Origin: Defluviitaleaceae bacterium | GTDB lineage: Bacteria; Bacillota; Clostridia; Lachnospirales; UBA5962 | DNA: 64,000 bases | Reading direction: 5' to 3' | NCBI GenBank assembly: GCA_009779915.1 | Contig: WRBA01000002.1 | Coordinates: forward strand, 94,240-158,239 | Part shown: piece by piece, positions 8,066 to 15,029 of the stretch | Layout: every line of letters begins with the position of its first letter | Numbering within the stretch: the first letter of the stretch is position 1 | Position numbers and translations under genes: made by a program | Notes under the pieces: generated by a model | The model's database searches: none | What the model was told of the DNA's origin: nothing | What the model saw: the letters and a program-made list of their open reading frames with translations, nothing else

Positions 8066-9400
8066 ATGAAAATATTTATTAGAATTTTATATACAATTAC
8101 AGGTATTGCTACACTGGCAATTACAGTGCTAATAATTTATACTGCACGTGGGGGCTTTGATACCCAGGAAGTGACTGAGTACTTTGTTCAAAGAGTGAGG
8201 GTGCCTATTACCTCTGCAACAACGGTTACTTTTGATATGGACTACCGGATGTTTTTTGGGGATAACACCATTTACTCACCTGATATAGCTCATGCGTCTC
8301 TCTTAATATCTCATCATCCGGCAACTCCTATCCTGTTAGAAAGTATGGGGCTTTCTAATATTGAAGTAATATATCCTGGCAGGTCTATTGATAATGACCG
8401 TGTAAGGCTTACGATGGGGTATAGGCAAATAGAATATGCCGAAAATATGTGGAATATTGTTAATGTATATATTTCAGGCTTATTCGAGCATCACGGATGG
8501 TTTAGTATGTTTGATATAGGTGCAGATATTCCCGAATATTTTACTATGACCGGACAGCATCCTGACTGGATTAATCCCAATAATCATAAAGGGTTTGATG
8601 TTACAGCCAATCGTATTATTGCTGAGGTTAAAAGATATATAGACAATATTGACACAGCTGATAGGACAGTCCTTTGGGTTACCGGTCACTCAAGAGGCGG
8701 GGCTGTTGCCAATATAGTAGGGGCTTATTTTGAAAACGACCCACAGATAATTTCTTTTACTTACTCATTTGCCACTCCTAATATCACTACAGATACATCT
8801 GCAAGGGAGTATCAAACTATTTTTAATATTATAAATGAAGATGATATGATTCCCTTATGGCCGCCTGTTCAGTGGGGATTTATCAGATATGGCAGAGATA
8901 TATCTTTGAGTGTAGCAGACTTTGTAGAGGAATTTAGCGAGTTAATAAGGCTTAGATATTTCTATTACGAGAATATGGATTCGATAATTAGGGATTTTGC
9001 GGCACTTATCCCAAACAGGGAAGCAATGTACGATTTTGAATGGGGTACTTATTACGTGTCTTGGGATTTTGAAAGCAGAGAAGAAGTGGAAGAAATGAAA
9101 GACAGGATGGAAACCGTGCTGCATCCGGGGGTAGAAAATTTTGGAATGATTCAATTTGTCAATTTTGAAATATATGAAATCCCCGGAGGAGGCTATAGAC
9201 TTGTCAATTACCAATCTCCCGCATTTTTTGTAAAGGTTTTGGCAGAAATAGCGTCAGGTGCTAATGTTGAGCGTCGGTATATAGCACCTCAATTTGTTAA
9301 TATGCGTACTGATTTTAACAGAGCGTTTAACATAAGCTTTAGCCGTGCCAATACTTCTGCTGCCCACTATGTAATTGTTGAACTTTTGCGGGAAGATTAG
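8066..9400 (+). CDS. Membrane-anchored class 3 lipase-like alpha/beta hydrolase
   Basis: Residues 5-27 form one hydrophobic segment (IRILYTITGIATLAITVLII), so the enzyme probably faces outward. The nucleophile elbow GHSRGG at residues 207-212 (Ser209) lies in VLWVTGHSRGGAVANIVGAY. Downstream come YSFATPNITTD and INEDDMIPLWPP, whose aspartates and placement resemble class 3 lipases and the Mbeg1-like/DUF2974 group. The start at 8066 follows AAGGAGG; the upstream extension to 7970 overlaps padR and lacks a site. 444 residues. The substrate (lipid, ester or other) cannot be told. Control by the preceding PadR protein is inferred. Confidence 0.75.
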   Translation: MKIFIRILYTITGIATLAITVLIIYTARGGFDTQEVTEYFVQRVRVPITSATTVTFDMDYRMFFGDNTIYSPDIAHASLLISHHPATPILLESMGLSNIEVIYPGRSIDNDRVRLTMGYRQIEYAENMWNIVNVYISGLFEHHGWFSMFDIGADIPEYFTMTGQHPDWINPNNHKGFDVTANRIIAEVKRYIDNIDTADRTVLWVTGHSRGGAVANIVGAYFENDPQIISFTYSFATPNITTDTSAREYQTIFNIINEDDMIPLWPPVQWGFIRYGRDISLSVADFVEEFSELIRLRYFYYENMDSIIRDFAALIPNREAMYDFEWGTYYVSWDFESREEVEEMKDRMETVLHPGVENFGMIQFVNFEIYEIPGGGYRLVNYQSPAFFVKVLAEIASGANVERRYIAPQFVNMRTDFNRAFNISFSRANTSAAHYVIVELLRED

Positions 9401-9466
9401 GCTTAGTGAAGGCTAGGGCAAACCCATGAAAAATAATTACCAAACTTTGCAAACTCTCCTTGACCT

Positions 9467-9504
9467 AAGTTCCTCGCCGAAATCCTGATTTCGGCGAGGA
9501 ACTT
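9467..9504. repeat. Perfect 18-bp inverted repeat
   Basis: AAGTTCCTCGCCGAAATC, two bases, then its exact reverse complement. It lies between the lipase gene and trpS. No T-tract follows (TCAAATG), so if it terminates the padR-lipase transcript it is an atypical terminator. Confidence 0.7.
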
Positions 9505-9511
9505 TCAAATG

Positions 9512-9540
9512 TTGATTTAGTGGGGATTCTGTGATAAAAT
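9512..9540 (+). promoter_or_regulatory. Sigma-A-like promoter for trpS
   Basis: TTGATT, 17 nt, TAAAAT. The leader to trpS is only about 40 nt, too short for a T-box. Confidence 0.55.
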
Positions 9541-9587
9541 AATATATTATAGTTAAATTTATTTAAAAATAAAGGAGTTTACAGACA

Positions 9588-10586
9588 ATGCAGCAAGTTA
9601 AAGACAGGGTTTTTTCCGGTACCCAGCCTACTGGTGTACCTACTTTAGGTAATTATGTAGGGGCATATAGAAATTGGCTTAAAATGCAGGATGACTACGA
9701 TTGTTTATTTTGTGTAGTTGACATGCATAGCTTAACTGTGAGAAATGATGCGGCGGAGCTTCGTAAAAACGCAAAAAGTCTTCTGGCACTTTATCTTGCT
9801 GTAGGTTTTGACCCGGAAAAATGCATACTATATTTCCAATCACATGTGCCGGAGCATGCACAGCTTTCTTGGATTTTAAACTGCTATACTTATATGGGCG
9901 AGTTGTCTCGTATGACCCAGTTTAAGGATAAATCCGCGAAACATAGCGAAAATATCAATGCTGGGCTTTTTACGTACCCTGTTTTGATGGCAGCGGATAT
10001 ATTGCTCTTTAATGTTCAATATGTCCCTGTAGGCGAGGACCAGAAACAGCATGTGGAAATAACAAGAGATATTGCGGAACGCTTTAACAATATTTATGGT
10101 GATGTGTTTACCATACCTAAACCTTTGATAAGTAATGTAGGTGCTAGGATAATGAGCCTTTCTGTTCCTGAAAATAAAATGAGCAAATCTGACGATGCAA
10201 GCGGATATATTTCAATGCTTGACACAACTGATGTTATAATTTCAAAATTTAAAAAAGCTGTTACGGACTCTGAAAAGGAAGTGCGTTATGACCCTAAGGC
10301 TAAGCCGGGCGTATCTAATCTTTTGACTATATATTCGGTTATGACGGACAAATCTGTAAAAGATGCTGAGAAAGACTTTGAAGGGGTTGGCTACGGCGGC
10401 TTTAAACTAGCCGTTGGTGAAGCGGTGGCGGATAAGCTTAAGCCAATTCAGGATGAATATAATAGAATAATGGATGACAAAGTATATCTTGAATCTGTAA
10501 GTAAAGATGGTGCCCAAAAAGCCCGGAAAATAGCCATGAAAACTTACGGCAAAGTTGCGAGGAAGGTTGGGTTAGCCCAAATTTAA
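9588..10586 (+). CDS. trpS: Tryptophan--tRNA ligase
   Basis: Class Ic aminoacyl-tRNA synthetase that charges tRNA-Trp. The N-terminal GTQPTGVPTLGNYVGA holds the HIGH-equivalent TLGNY; the KMSKS loop is ENKMSKSDD. Also seen are AADILLFNVQYVPVGEDQKQH (motifs AADILLFN and VPVGEDQKQHVE), FNNIYGDVF and GARIMSLS, all family-typical. At 332 residues it is full length. ATG at 9588 follows AAAGGAG. The small YvyF-like gene follows 20 nt after the stop and ends at a terminator, so the two form a short operon. No T-box precedes it. Confidence 0.96.
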   Translation: MQQVKDRVFSGTQPTGVPTLGNYVGAYRNWLKMQDDYDCLFCVVDMHSLTVRNDAAELRKNAKSLLALYLAVGFDPEKCILYFQSHVPEHAQLSWILNCYTYMGELSRMTQFKDKSAKHSENINAGLFTYPVLMAADILLFNVQYVPVGEDQKQHVEITRDIAERFNNIYGDVFTIPKPLISNVGARIMSLSVPENKMSKSDDASGYISMLDTTDVIISKFKKAVTDSEKEVRYDPKAKPGVSNLLTIYSVMTDKSVKDAEKDFEGVGYGGFKLAVGEAVADKLKPIQDEYNRIMDDKVYLESVSKDGAQKARKIAMKTYGKVARKVGLAQI

Positions 10587-10606
10587 AGAAAGTAGGTGGG
10601 ATATTT

Positions 10607-11029
10607 ATGGATTTCATCAATTGCCCGAGATGCGGCAAAGTATTTAGACGTCTAAGTGTTCCTATTTGTGAAGACTGTGTGGAAAGCGAAGAGAAAGACT
10701 TTATTCGGATAAAAGAATTCATAGCTGATAACCCTACATCTACTTTGAAAGAGGTTGCGGAAGGGACAGACGTTTCTGTTAAACGGCTGTTCAAATACCT
10801 GAGAGAAGGACGCTTAGAGATTGCCGGTGGTCTTGCCGGCGGTGAGTTTACATGTGAAAAATGTAATAAGCCTATTGCCACAGGAAGGATTTGCTCAAAA
10901 TGTCATTTGGAGATGACATCTAAAGTAAGTGAGCTTTTTGGCAAGGACAAAGATGAAAAACCAAAAGACTCACCTGCAAACTCTGGCGGCTCCAGGATGT
11001 ATACCTATGATAAAAAAAAGAAAGACTGA
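10607..11029 (+). CDS. YvyF-like zinc-binding protein (TIGR03826-type, flagellar-operon-associated)
   Basis: Two zinc-knuckle-like cysteine pairs flank a small helix-turn-helix: CPRCGKVF..CEDCVESEE near the N-terminus, TLKEVAEGTDVSVKRLFKYL in the middle, and CEKCNKPIATGRICSKCHLE near residue 85-105. This is the layout of B. subtilis YvyF, which lies beside flgM in the late flagellar operon. Here it is next to trpS instead, with no flagellar genes in the window. The C-terminal 35 residues are charged and low in complexity (DKDEKPKDS, DKKKKD). The ribosome site is AGTAGGTGG. The function of the family is not well defined. Confidence 0.75.
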   Translation: MDFINCPRCGKVFRRLSVPICEDCVESEEKDFIRIKEFIADNPTSTLKEVAEGTDVSVKRLFKYLREGRLEIAGGLAGGEFTCEKCNKPIATGRICSKCHLEMTSKVSELFGKDKDEKPKDSPANSGGSRMYTYDKKKKD

Positions 11030-11038
11030 AAAGTCTAT

Positions 11039-11068
11039 GCCCTGCTAATATTAATAGCAGGGCTTTTT
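11039..11068 (+). terminator. Intrinsic terminator of trpS-yvyF unit
   Basis: GCCCTGCTA, a 7-nt loop, TAGCAGGGC, then TTTTT. Confidence 0.9.
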
Positions 11069-11133
11069 ATGTTTTGTGAACAAGTCAATCATATGGCAAT
11101 TGTGGATAACCTCATTTTATCATCTTTGTTTGA

Positions 11134-11148
11134 AATTTTCTGAAATAT
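11134..11148. promoter_or_regulatory. Possible CodY box
   Basis: AATTTTCTGAAATAT matches 13 of 15 positions of the low-G+C Gram-positive CodY consensus (AATTTTCWGAAAATT). It lies in the 350-nt gap upstream of the spore-protein gene. The match may be chance in A+T-rich DNA. Confidence 0.25.
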
Positions 11149-11254
11149 TTCGTCCTGTGAAAAGTGCCTGTACTTTGCTCCAGTACTGCGCTTTGCACAC
11201 TTCTTATCTTTCAAAAAATTTCTGAACAAATCTAACAAAAGCAGGTTACACACC

Positions 11255-11314
11255 ATGACCCGCAATAGCGGACGAGCCGCAAGGCTCGGTTCCGGCTTTA
11301 GCCGGAAGTCTCCC
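11255..11314. repeat. Family A three-hairpin element, copy 2
   Basis: This copy matches 59 of 60 bases of 2211-2270, in the same orientation. Hairpins are CCGC-AATA-GCGG, CGAGCC-GCAA-GGCTCG and TTCCGGC-TTTA-GCCGGAA. It ends about 50 nt upstream of the sigma-G-like promoter of the spore-protein gene. The flanks of the two copies are unrelated, which defines the 60-nt unit boundaries. Confidence 0.8.
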
Positions 11315-11366
11315 ATTGCTATTTGCAAACTTTGCAAAATATTACCTTAATAAAAGAAATATGGGC

Positions 11367-11396
11367 GGATATAATATGTTATGTAACACCATTTTA
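11367..11396 (+). promoter_or_regulatory. Sigma-G-type (forespore) promoter
   Basis: GGATA, 18 nt, CATTTTA fits the forespore sigma-G pattern (GNATR - 18 - CATNNTA). It lies 24 nt before the start of the SASP gene, a classical sigma-G target. Confidence 0.7.
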
Positions 11397-11420
11397 AATT
11401 TTTTCAGGAGGTAATTTGTA

Positions 11421-11633
11421 ATGACTAGTAGCAATAATAACACAAACAGACATTCTGTTCCTGAAGCTAGAGCTGCTATGGAGCAAATGAAATATGAAGT
11501 AGCCAACGAAATCGGCGTACCTTTAAAACAAGGTTATAACGGCGACTTAACTTCCGCTCAAAACGGTTATGTAGGCGGATACATGGTTAAGAAAATGATT
11601 GAAGCTCAACAAAGGCAAATGGCTGGCAAGTAA
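11421..11633 (+). CDS. Alpha/beta-type small acid-soluble spore protein
   Basis: These small proteins coat spore DNA and protect it from UV and heat; GPR protease degrades them at germination. The 70-residue protein has both conserved blocks: EARAAMEQMKYEVANEIGVPL (written here as EARAAMEQMKYEV and ANEIGVPLKQGYNGDLTS) and GYVGGYMVKKMIEAQQ. The N-terminal ten residues are Ser/Asn-rich. ATG follows CAGGAGG. A sigma-G-like promoter lies directly upstream, and hairpins at 11708-11799 follow. This is the clearest evidence that the organism forms endospores. Which ssp paralogue it is cannot be decided. Confidence 0.96.
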   Translation: MTSSNNNTNRHSVPEARAAMEQMKYEVANEIGVPLKQGYNGDLTSAQNGYVGGYMVKKMIEAQQRQMAGK

Positions 11634-11707
11634 TTGCGATTCATTTTTACGTAAAAGCGGCTAAGGCTAATCTTTTAGATTTTAAATTAGTATAAAAAGC
11701 TGCTTTT

Positions 11708-11746
11708 GGCAATTAGTAAAGCTTTTATATAGCTTTCCCAATTGCC
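11708..11746. terminator. Hairpin downstream of the spore-protein gene
   Basis: GGCAATT and AAAGC pair with GCTTT and AATTGCC, giving an interrupted 12-bp stem. No clear T-run follows. Confidence 0.45.
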
Positions 11747-11753
11747 ATTATAA

Positions 11754-11799
11754 AAATCCCTCCATGATTGTTTAAATTGTGGGGGGATTTGACTTTTGT
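11754..11799 (+). terminator. Possible intrinsic terminator before the cysteine synthase gene
   Basis: AAATCCCTCC pairs with GGGGGGATTT across a 17-nt loop and is followed by GACTTTTGTT. Confidence 0.55.
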
Positions 11800-11868
11800 T
11801 AAGATATTGTGATAAACTAATTTTATAGTAAGAAATTTGTCAAAAAAGTTATAAAAAGGAGAAAAAGT

Positions 11869-12876
11869 ATGGAATCTCAACTTAAAAAATTGGCTGAACT
11901 TGAGCATTTGATAGGCAATACGCCTTTAACGGAAATAACTTTTAGGTACAAAGGCAAAGAGCGTAAAATTTTTGCCAAACTTGAATATTACAATTATTCC
12001 GGCTCCATTAAAGATAGGATGGCACTGAATTGTTTGAAACGCGCCTATCAAAATGGGCAAATTAAAGAAGGTTATACAATTACAGAAACTACCAGCGGCA
12101 ATACAGGCATCGCTTTTTGTGCCCAAGGCAGATACTTAGGTCATGAATGTTTGATTCATATGCCTGCTTGGTTAAGTGTTGAGCGCGCGAATATGATGAA
12201 AAGCTTTGGGGCGACTCTTAAGCTTGTAACTCATGAAGAAGGCGGTTTCCCTAAATGTCTTGAACTGACTAAAGAGTTTGCGAAAAATGACAATGTTTAT
12301 TATCCTGATCAATTCTCAAATATATATAATGTAGAAGCCCATTACACTTCTACAGGACCTGAAATATGTAAGCAAATGGACAAGCTTGGGCAAAAAATCC
12401 ATGGTGTAGTCGCTGGGGTAGGCACAGGCGGCACTATAATGGGTATAGGCAAGTATTTAAGAGATGTTGATTCTAACATAAAAGTATTCCCTATGGAGCC
12501 GGAGTCAAGCCCGACTCTTTCTACAGGCTATAAAGTAGGCAAACATAGGATACAGGGCGTTTCAGATGAGTTTATACCTGATATTATGGATCTTAAATTC
12601 TGCGACAATATTATAATGGCTGATGATGGGGATTCTATCATAATGGCTCAAAAATTAAGTAAAGTTTTAGGTCTTGGAGTTGGGATTTCTTCAGGGGGCA
12701 ATTTTATATCGGCTATTAAAGCTGCTGATTTAATTGGCGAAGGCGCGAACATAGTAACATTATTTTCTGATGATAATAAAAAATACCTTTCTACGGACTA
12801 CACGAAGGAAGAGCCGGTTAAAGAAGATTTCTTATCAACTGATGTTGAGCTTTTAGGTATGAAGGTTGTAAAATAA
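11869..12876 (+). CDS. Cysteine synthase-family PLP enzyme
   Basis: Fold-type II PLP enzymes of this group replace a beta-substituent of O-acetylserine or a similar amino acid, usually with sulfide. Visible motifs are IGNTPLTEI, YNYSGSIKDRMA (Schiff-base lysine in SIKDR), ETTSGNTGIAFCAQG (substrate and PLP contacts), GVGTGGTIMGIGKYL (PLP phosphate-binding loop), QGVSDEFIP and GISSGGNF. 335 residues, slightly longer than CysK because of a charged tail. ATG follows AAAAGGAG, and a strong terminator follows. It is not beside cysE or other sulfur genes, so the true substrate is open; a CysK or CBS-like role fits equally well. Confidence 0.88.
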   Translation: MESQLKKLAELEHLIGNTPLTEITFRYKGKERKIFAKLEYYNYSGSIKDRMALNCLKRAYQNGQIKEGYTITETTSGNTGIAFCAQGRYLGHECLIHMPAWLSVERANMMKSFGATLKLVTHEEGGFPKCLELTKEFAKNDNVYYPDQFSNIYNVEAHYTSTGPEICKQMDKLGQKIHGVVAGVGTGGTIMGIGKYLRDVDSNIKVFPMEPESSPTLSTGYKVGKHRIQGVSDEFIPDIMDLKFCDNIIMADDGDSIIMAQKLSKVLGLGVGISSGGNFISAIKAADLIGEGANIVTLFSDDNKKYLSTDYTKEEPVKEDFLSTDVELLGMKVVK

Positions 12877-12908
12877 GCATAGTTTTTAAATGAATAAAAT
12901 AACTGGCT

Positions 12909-12940
12909 GCCCCGATTTTTAAAGTCGGGGCGGTTTAATT
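12909..12940 (+). terminator. Intrinsic terminator
   Basis: GCCCCGA, loop, TCGGGGC, then GGTTTAATTT. It closes the cysteine synthase-like gene and faces the convergent export operon. Confidence 0.75.
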
Positions 12941-13008
12941 TGATTATCAGGATGATTTATATAGATTTAAAGGTGTATTATATTAAAACAACTATTTTTC
13001 TTATGTGA

Positions 13009-14277
13009 TTAATATACGCCAATATCAACCCTTGCAGTCATACCTATACGCAAGTTTGTATCTACCGATGTGACAAGTACCTCCGCCTCAAATTCCACAA
13101 TAGGGGCTGCAGGGTTTGCCGCAGGATTTATCCTGCTTATTACTCCTATATATTCAGCATTTCCTGTTCCGTCAGAGGTGATTGTAACCTCCATACCTTC
13201 CGATACTTGACTTAAATCATATTCTCTAAAGCTCGTTGCAATCCTTAAGTTTGCAGTATCTTCAACGGTGAATAAAAGCCCTGCACCTATGGCGCCTTCT
13301 CTTGCGATAACAGCTGTTACAGTGCCGCTTATAGGCGCTCTTATTATAGAATCCTCCAATTGTTTTTCAAGTATTTGAAGGGCAATTTCCATATGTTCTA
13401 AATTGGTTGAAATCTCTGCACCGGCAGCATTACTCCTAAGCCTTTCGATATCCTGCCTTGAAGAAGTACGGGCCGCATTAAGTGCATCCTGTGCATTTCT
13501 GTGAGAGGTAATTGCCGCTTCTAAAGCTATTTCCAACTGAGTAAGGCTGCGCTGTTGTGCAGCTATAGCGTTTTCATAGTTTGTACGTGCGTTGTTATAT
13601 ATGTTTCGCACATTTTCAAATGTTGTTTCCGATTGCCTAAGTTCCTCTCGGGATAAAGCCCCTGCATCGTATAATGCAGTTAAATTTCTATGGGTATTCT
13701 CTCTTGTGTTAAGCTCTATCCTTGCACTTTCCCATGCACTTTCAGCAGACAAAACGAGAGAATCACTTCTTTCACTGTAATCTGCTAAAGCATTAGCATG
13801 ATTTATCTGTGCCGTCTCTAAATTTACCATGGCAGCGTTTAATGAAGCTTCTGCACTTAAAACATGAGGATTTGTATTGTTTGTAAGGTTTACGGAAGCC
13901 TCGTTTAAAAGCCTCTGACTGTCTGTGAGTAAGTTTTGGCTGTTTTGCCTTGCAAGCTCAAGGGCGGCATTTTGCTGGGCTATAGTCAGCTCTAAACCGG
14001 ATACATCCAGCACTGCCAGTATTTGCCCTTCTACCACATAATCTCCAATTTCAGCATAAACTTGGCTGACTGTAAAGCCTAAAGTAGTATATATATTTCT
14101 GCTTCGAATGCTTTCAACTACCCCTCTTACAGTTATAGAAGCAGTGGACGAGGCAGAGTGTATATCAGCATAACTTGCAATATAAGGCAGAGGAGCTGCA
14201 ACCTGTGAATCACAGCCGGTAAGGAAGTTTAAAGCTAATAAAACAGCCGTAATTTTAATTGTTTTAAAGATTTTCAT
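13009..14277 (-). CDS. HlyD/RND-type efflux adaptor lipoprotein
   Basis: A lipoprotein signal, ITAVLLALNFLTGC, predicts anchoring on the outer face of the membrane. Residues 50-100 and 320-360 form the split biotinyl-lipoyl-like domain (VYAEIGDYVVEGQILAVLD and IIRAPISGTVTAVIAREGA). Between them is a long coiled-coil hairpin of about 200 residues rich in Ala, Glu and Asn. The C-terminal beta-barrel ends in GMTARVDIGVY. The start at 14277 has AAAGGATG at good distance; ATG at 14286 is too close to it. It is the last gene of a four-gene minus-strand unit with a second adaptor and two ABC half-exporters, so it probably assists drug or peptide export. Confidence 0.85.
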   Translation of the reverse strand: MKIFKTIKITAVLLALNFLTGCDSQVAAPLPYIASYADIHSASSTASITVRGVVESIRSRNIYTTLGFTVSQVYAEIGDYVVEGQILAVLDVSGLELTIAQQNAALELARQNSQNLLTDSQRLLNEASVNLTNNTNPHVLSAEASLNAAMVNLETAQINHANALADYSERSDSLVLSAESAWESARIELNTRENTHRNLTALYDAGALSREELRQSETTFENVRNIYNNARTNYENAIAAQQRSLTQLEIALEAAITSHRNAQDALNAARTSSRQDIERLRSNAAGAEISTNLEHMEIALQILEKQLEDSIIRAPISGTVTAVIAREGAIGAGLLFTVEDTANLRIATSFREYDLSQVSEGMEVTITSDGTGNAEYIGVISRINPAANPAAPIVEFEAEVLVTSVDTNLRIGMTARVDIGVY

Positions 14278-14299
14278 AGTCAACATCCTTTCTTAAACG

Positions 14300-15013
14300 C
14301 TACCTCAGCGGAATACGAACCCTGGCATTTACACCAATAACATTATCCAATATAATATCATCTATTATATTAATTTTTATAGGTATCAAATGAGTCACTC
14401 TCGTAAATGTACCGCCGGTGTTAAAAAACATTGATTGCCCTGTAAGCTCAGCTGCCGTAACAAGCCCTATTTCGGAAACATAGCCGTTAAATTGCCTATT
14501 GCCAAATACATCTATAGTGACAGTAGCGGGCTGACCAACTTGCACTCTTGCAATATTCGTTTCTTCTATATTAGCTTGAATGTGCAAGCCGTTAATATCA
14601 GCGATAACAGCCAAAACATCCATAGGGGACACTAATTGCTCCGCTACGGCATTTGCTTGCACGACAAGTCCATCAAAGGGCGAGCGGAGGGTCTCCCCAT
14701 TTTCTACCCAGCCGATAACTTCATTTTCCGCAACATAGCGGCCTTGGTAAAGGGTGAACCGCTCCAATACTCCAGGCGTATTGGAGGATATAGGGATTAA
14801 AGTTGTAGTTACCCTTGCATTATCCGTTGTAAGATAATTAACGCTTTGAGTGTAAAAATACAGCCCAGCCCCTACGCCTGAGATAAGTATTAGAGTCAAA
14901 GCCAGTACTAATATTATTTTCCCTTTTCCATTTTTCTTTTCGGAAGCTTCAGTGGTTTTTGTAACTTCCTCTTTTGCTTCCTCTTTTTTCTCTTTTACTT
15001 TATCATCATCCAT
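14300..15013 (-). CDS. HlyD-like membrane fusion protein, short form
   Basis: The first 35 residues are highly charged (Lys/Glu repeats). Next comes one transmembrane helix (IILVLALTLILISGVGAGLY) and a lipoyl-like domain (LTTDNARVTTTLIPISSNTPG; LRSPFDGLVVQANAVAEQLV), then a barrel (VQVGQPATVTIDVFG). The coiled-coil hairpin of full-size HlyD/EmrA proteins is absent, leaving 237 residues. The TDNAxV motif resembles EmrA-type adaptors. ATG at 15013 has GAGG 7 nt upstream. It lies 10 nt after the ABC exporter gene and 22 nt before the lipoprotein adaptor, so all belong to one export module. Having two adaptors of different size is unusual. Confidence 0.82.
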   Translation of the reverse strand: MDDDKVKEKKEEAKEEVTKTTEASEKKNGKGKIILVLALTLILISGVGAGLYFYTQSVNYLTTDNARVTTTLIPISSNTPGVLERFTLYQGRYVAENEVIGWVENGETLRSPFDGLVVQANAVAEQLVSPMDVLAVIADINGLHIQANIEETNIARVQVGQPATVTIDVFGNRQFNGYVSEIGLVTAAELTGQSMFFNTGGTFTRVTHLIPIKINIIDDIILDNVIGVNARVRIPLR

Positions 15014-15029
15014 ATTCAAGCCTCACTTT

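Noticed and set aside
9505..9587. T-box riboswitch for trpS
   Set aside because: Only about 40 nt separate the promoter and the start, and no T-box sequence (TGGNACC-type) or terminator is present.
13592..13780. Plus-strand frames inside the efflux adaptor and ABC genes (also 15124, 15383 and 17245)
   Set aside because: They are shadows of clearly coding minus-strand genes without ribosome sites or family features.
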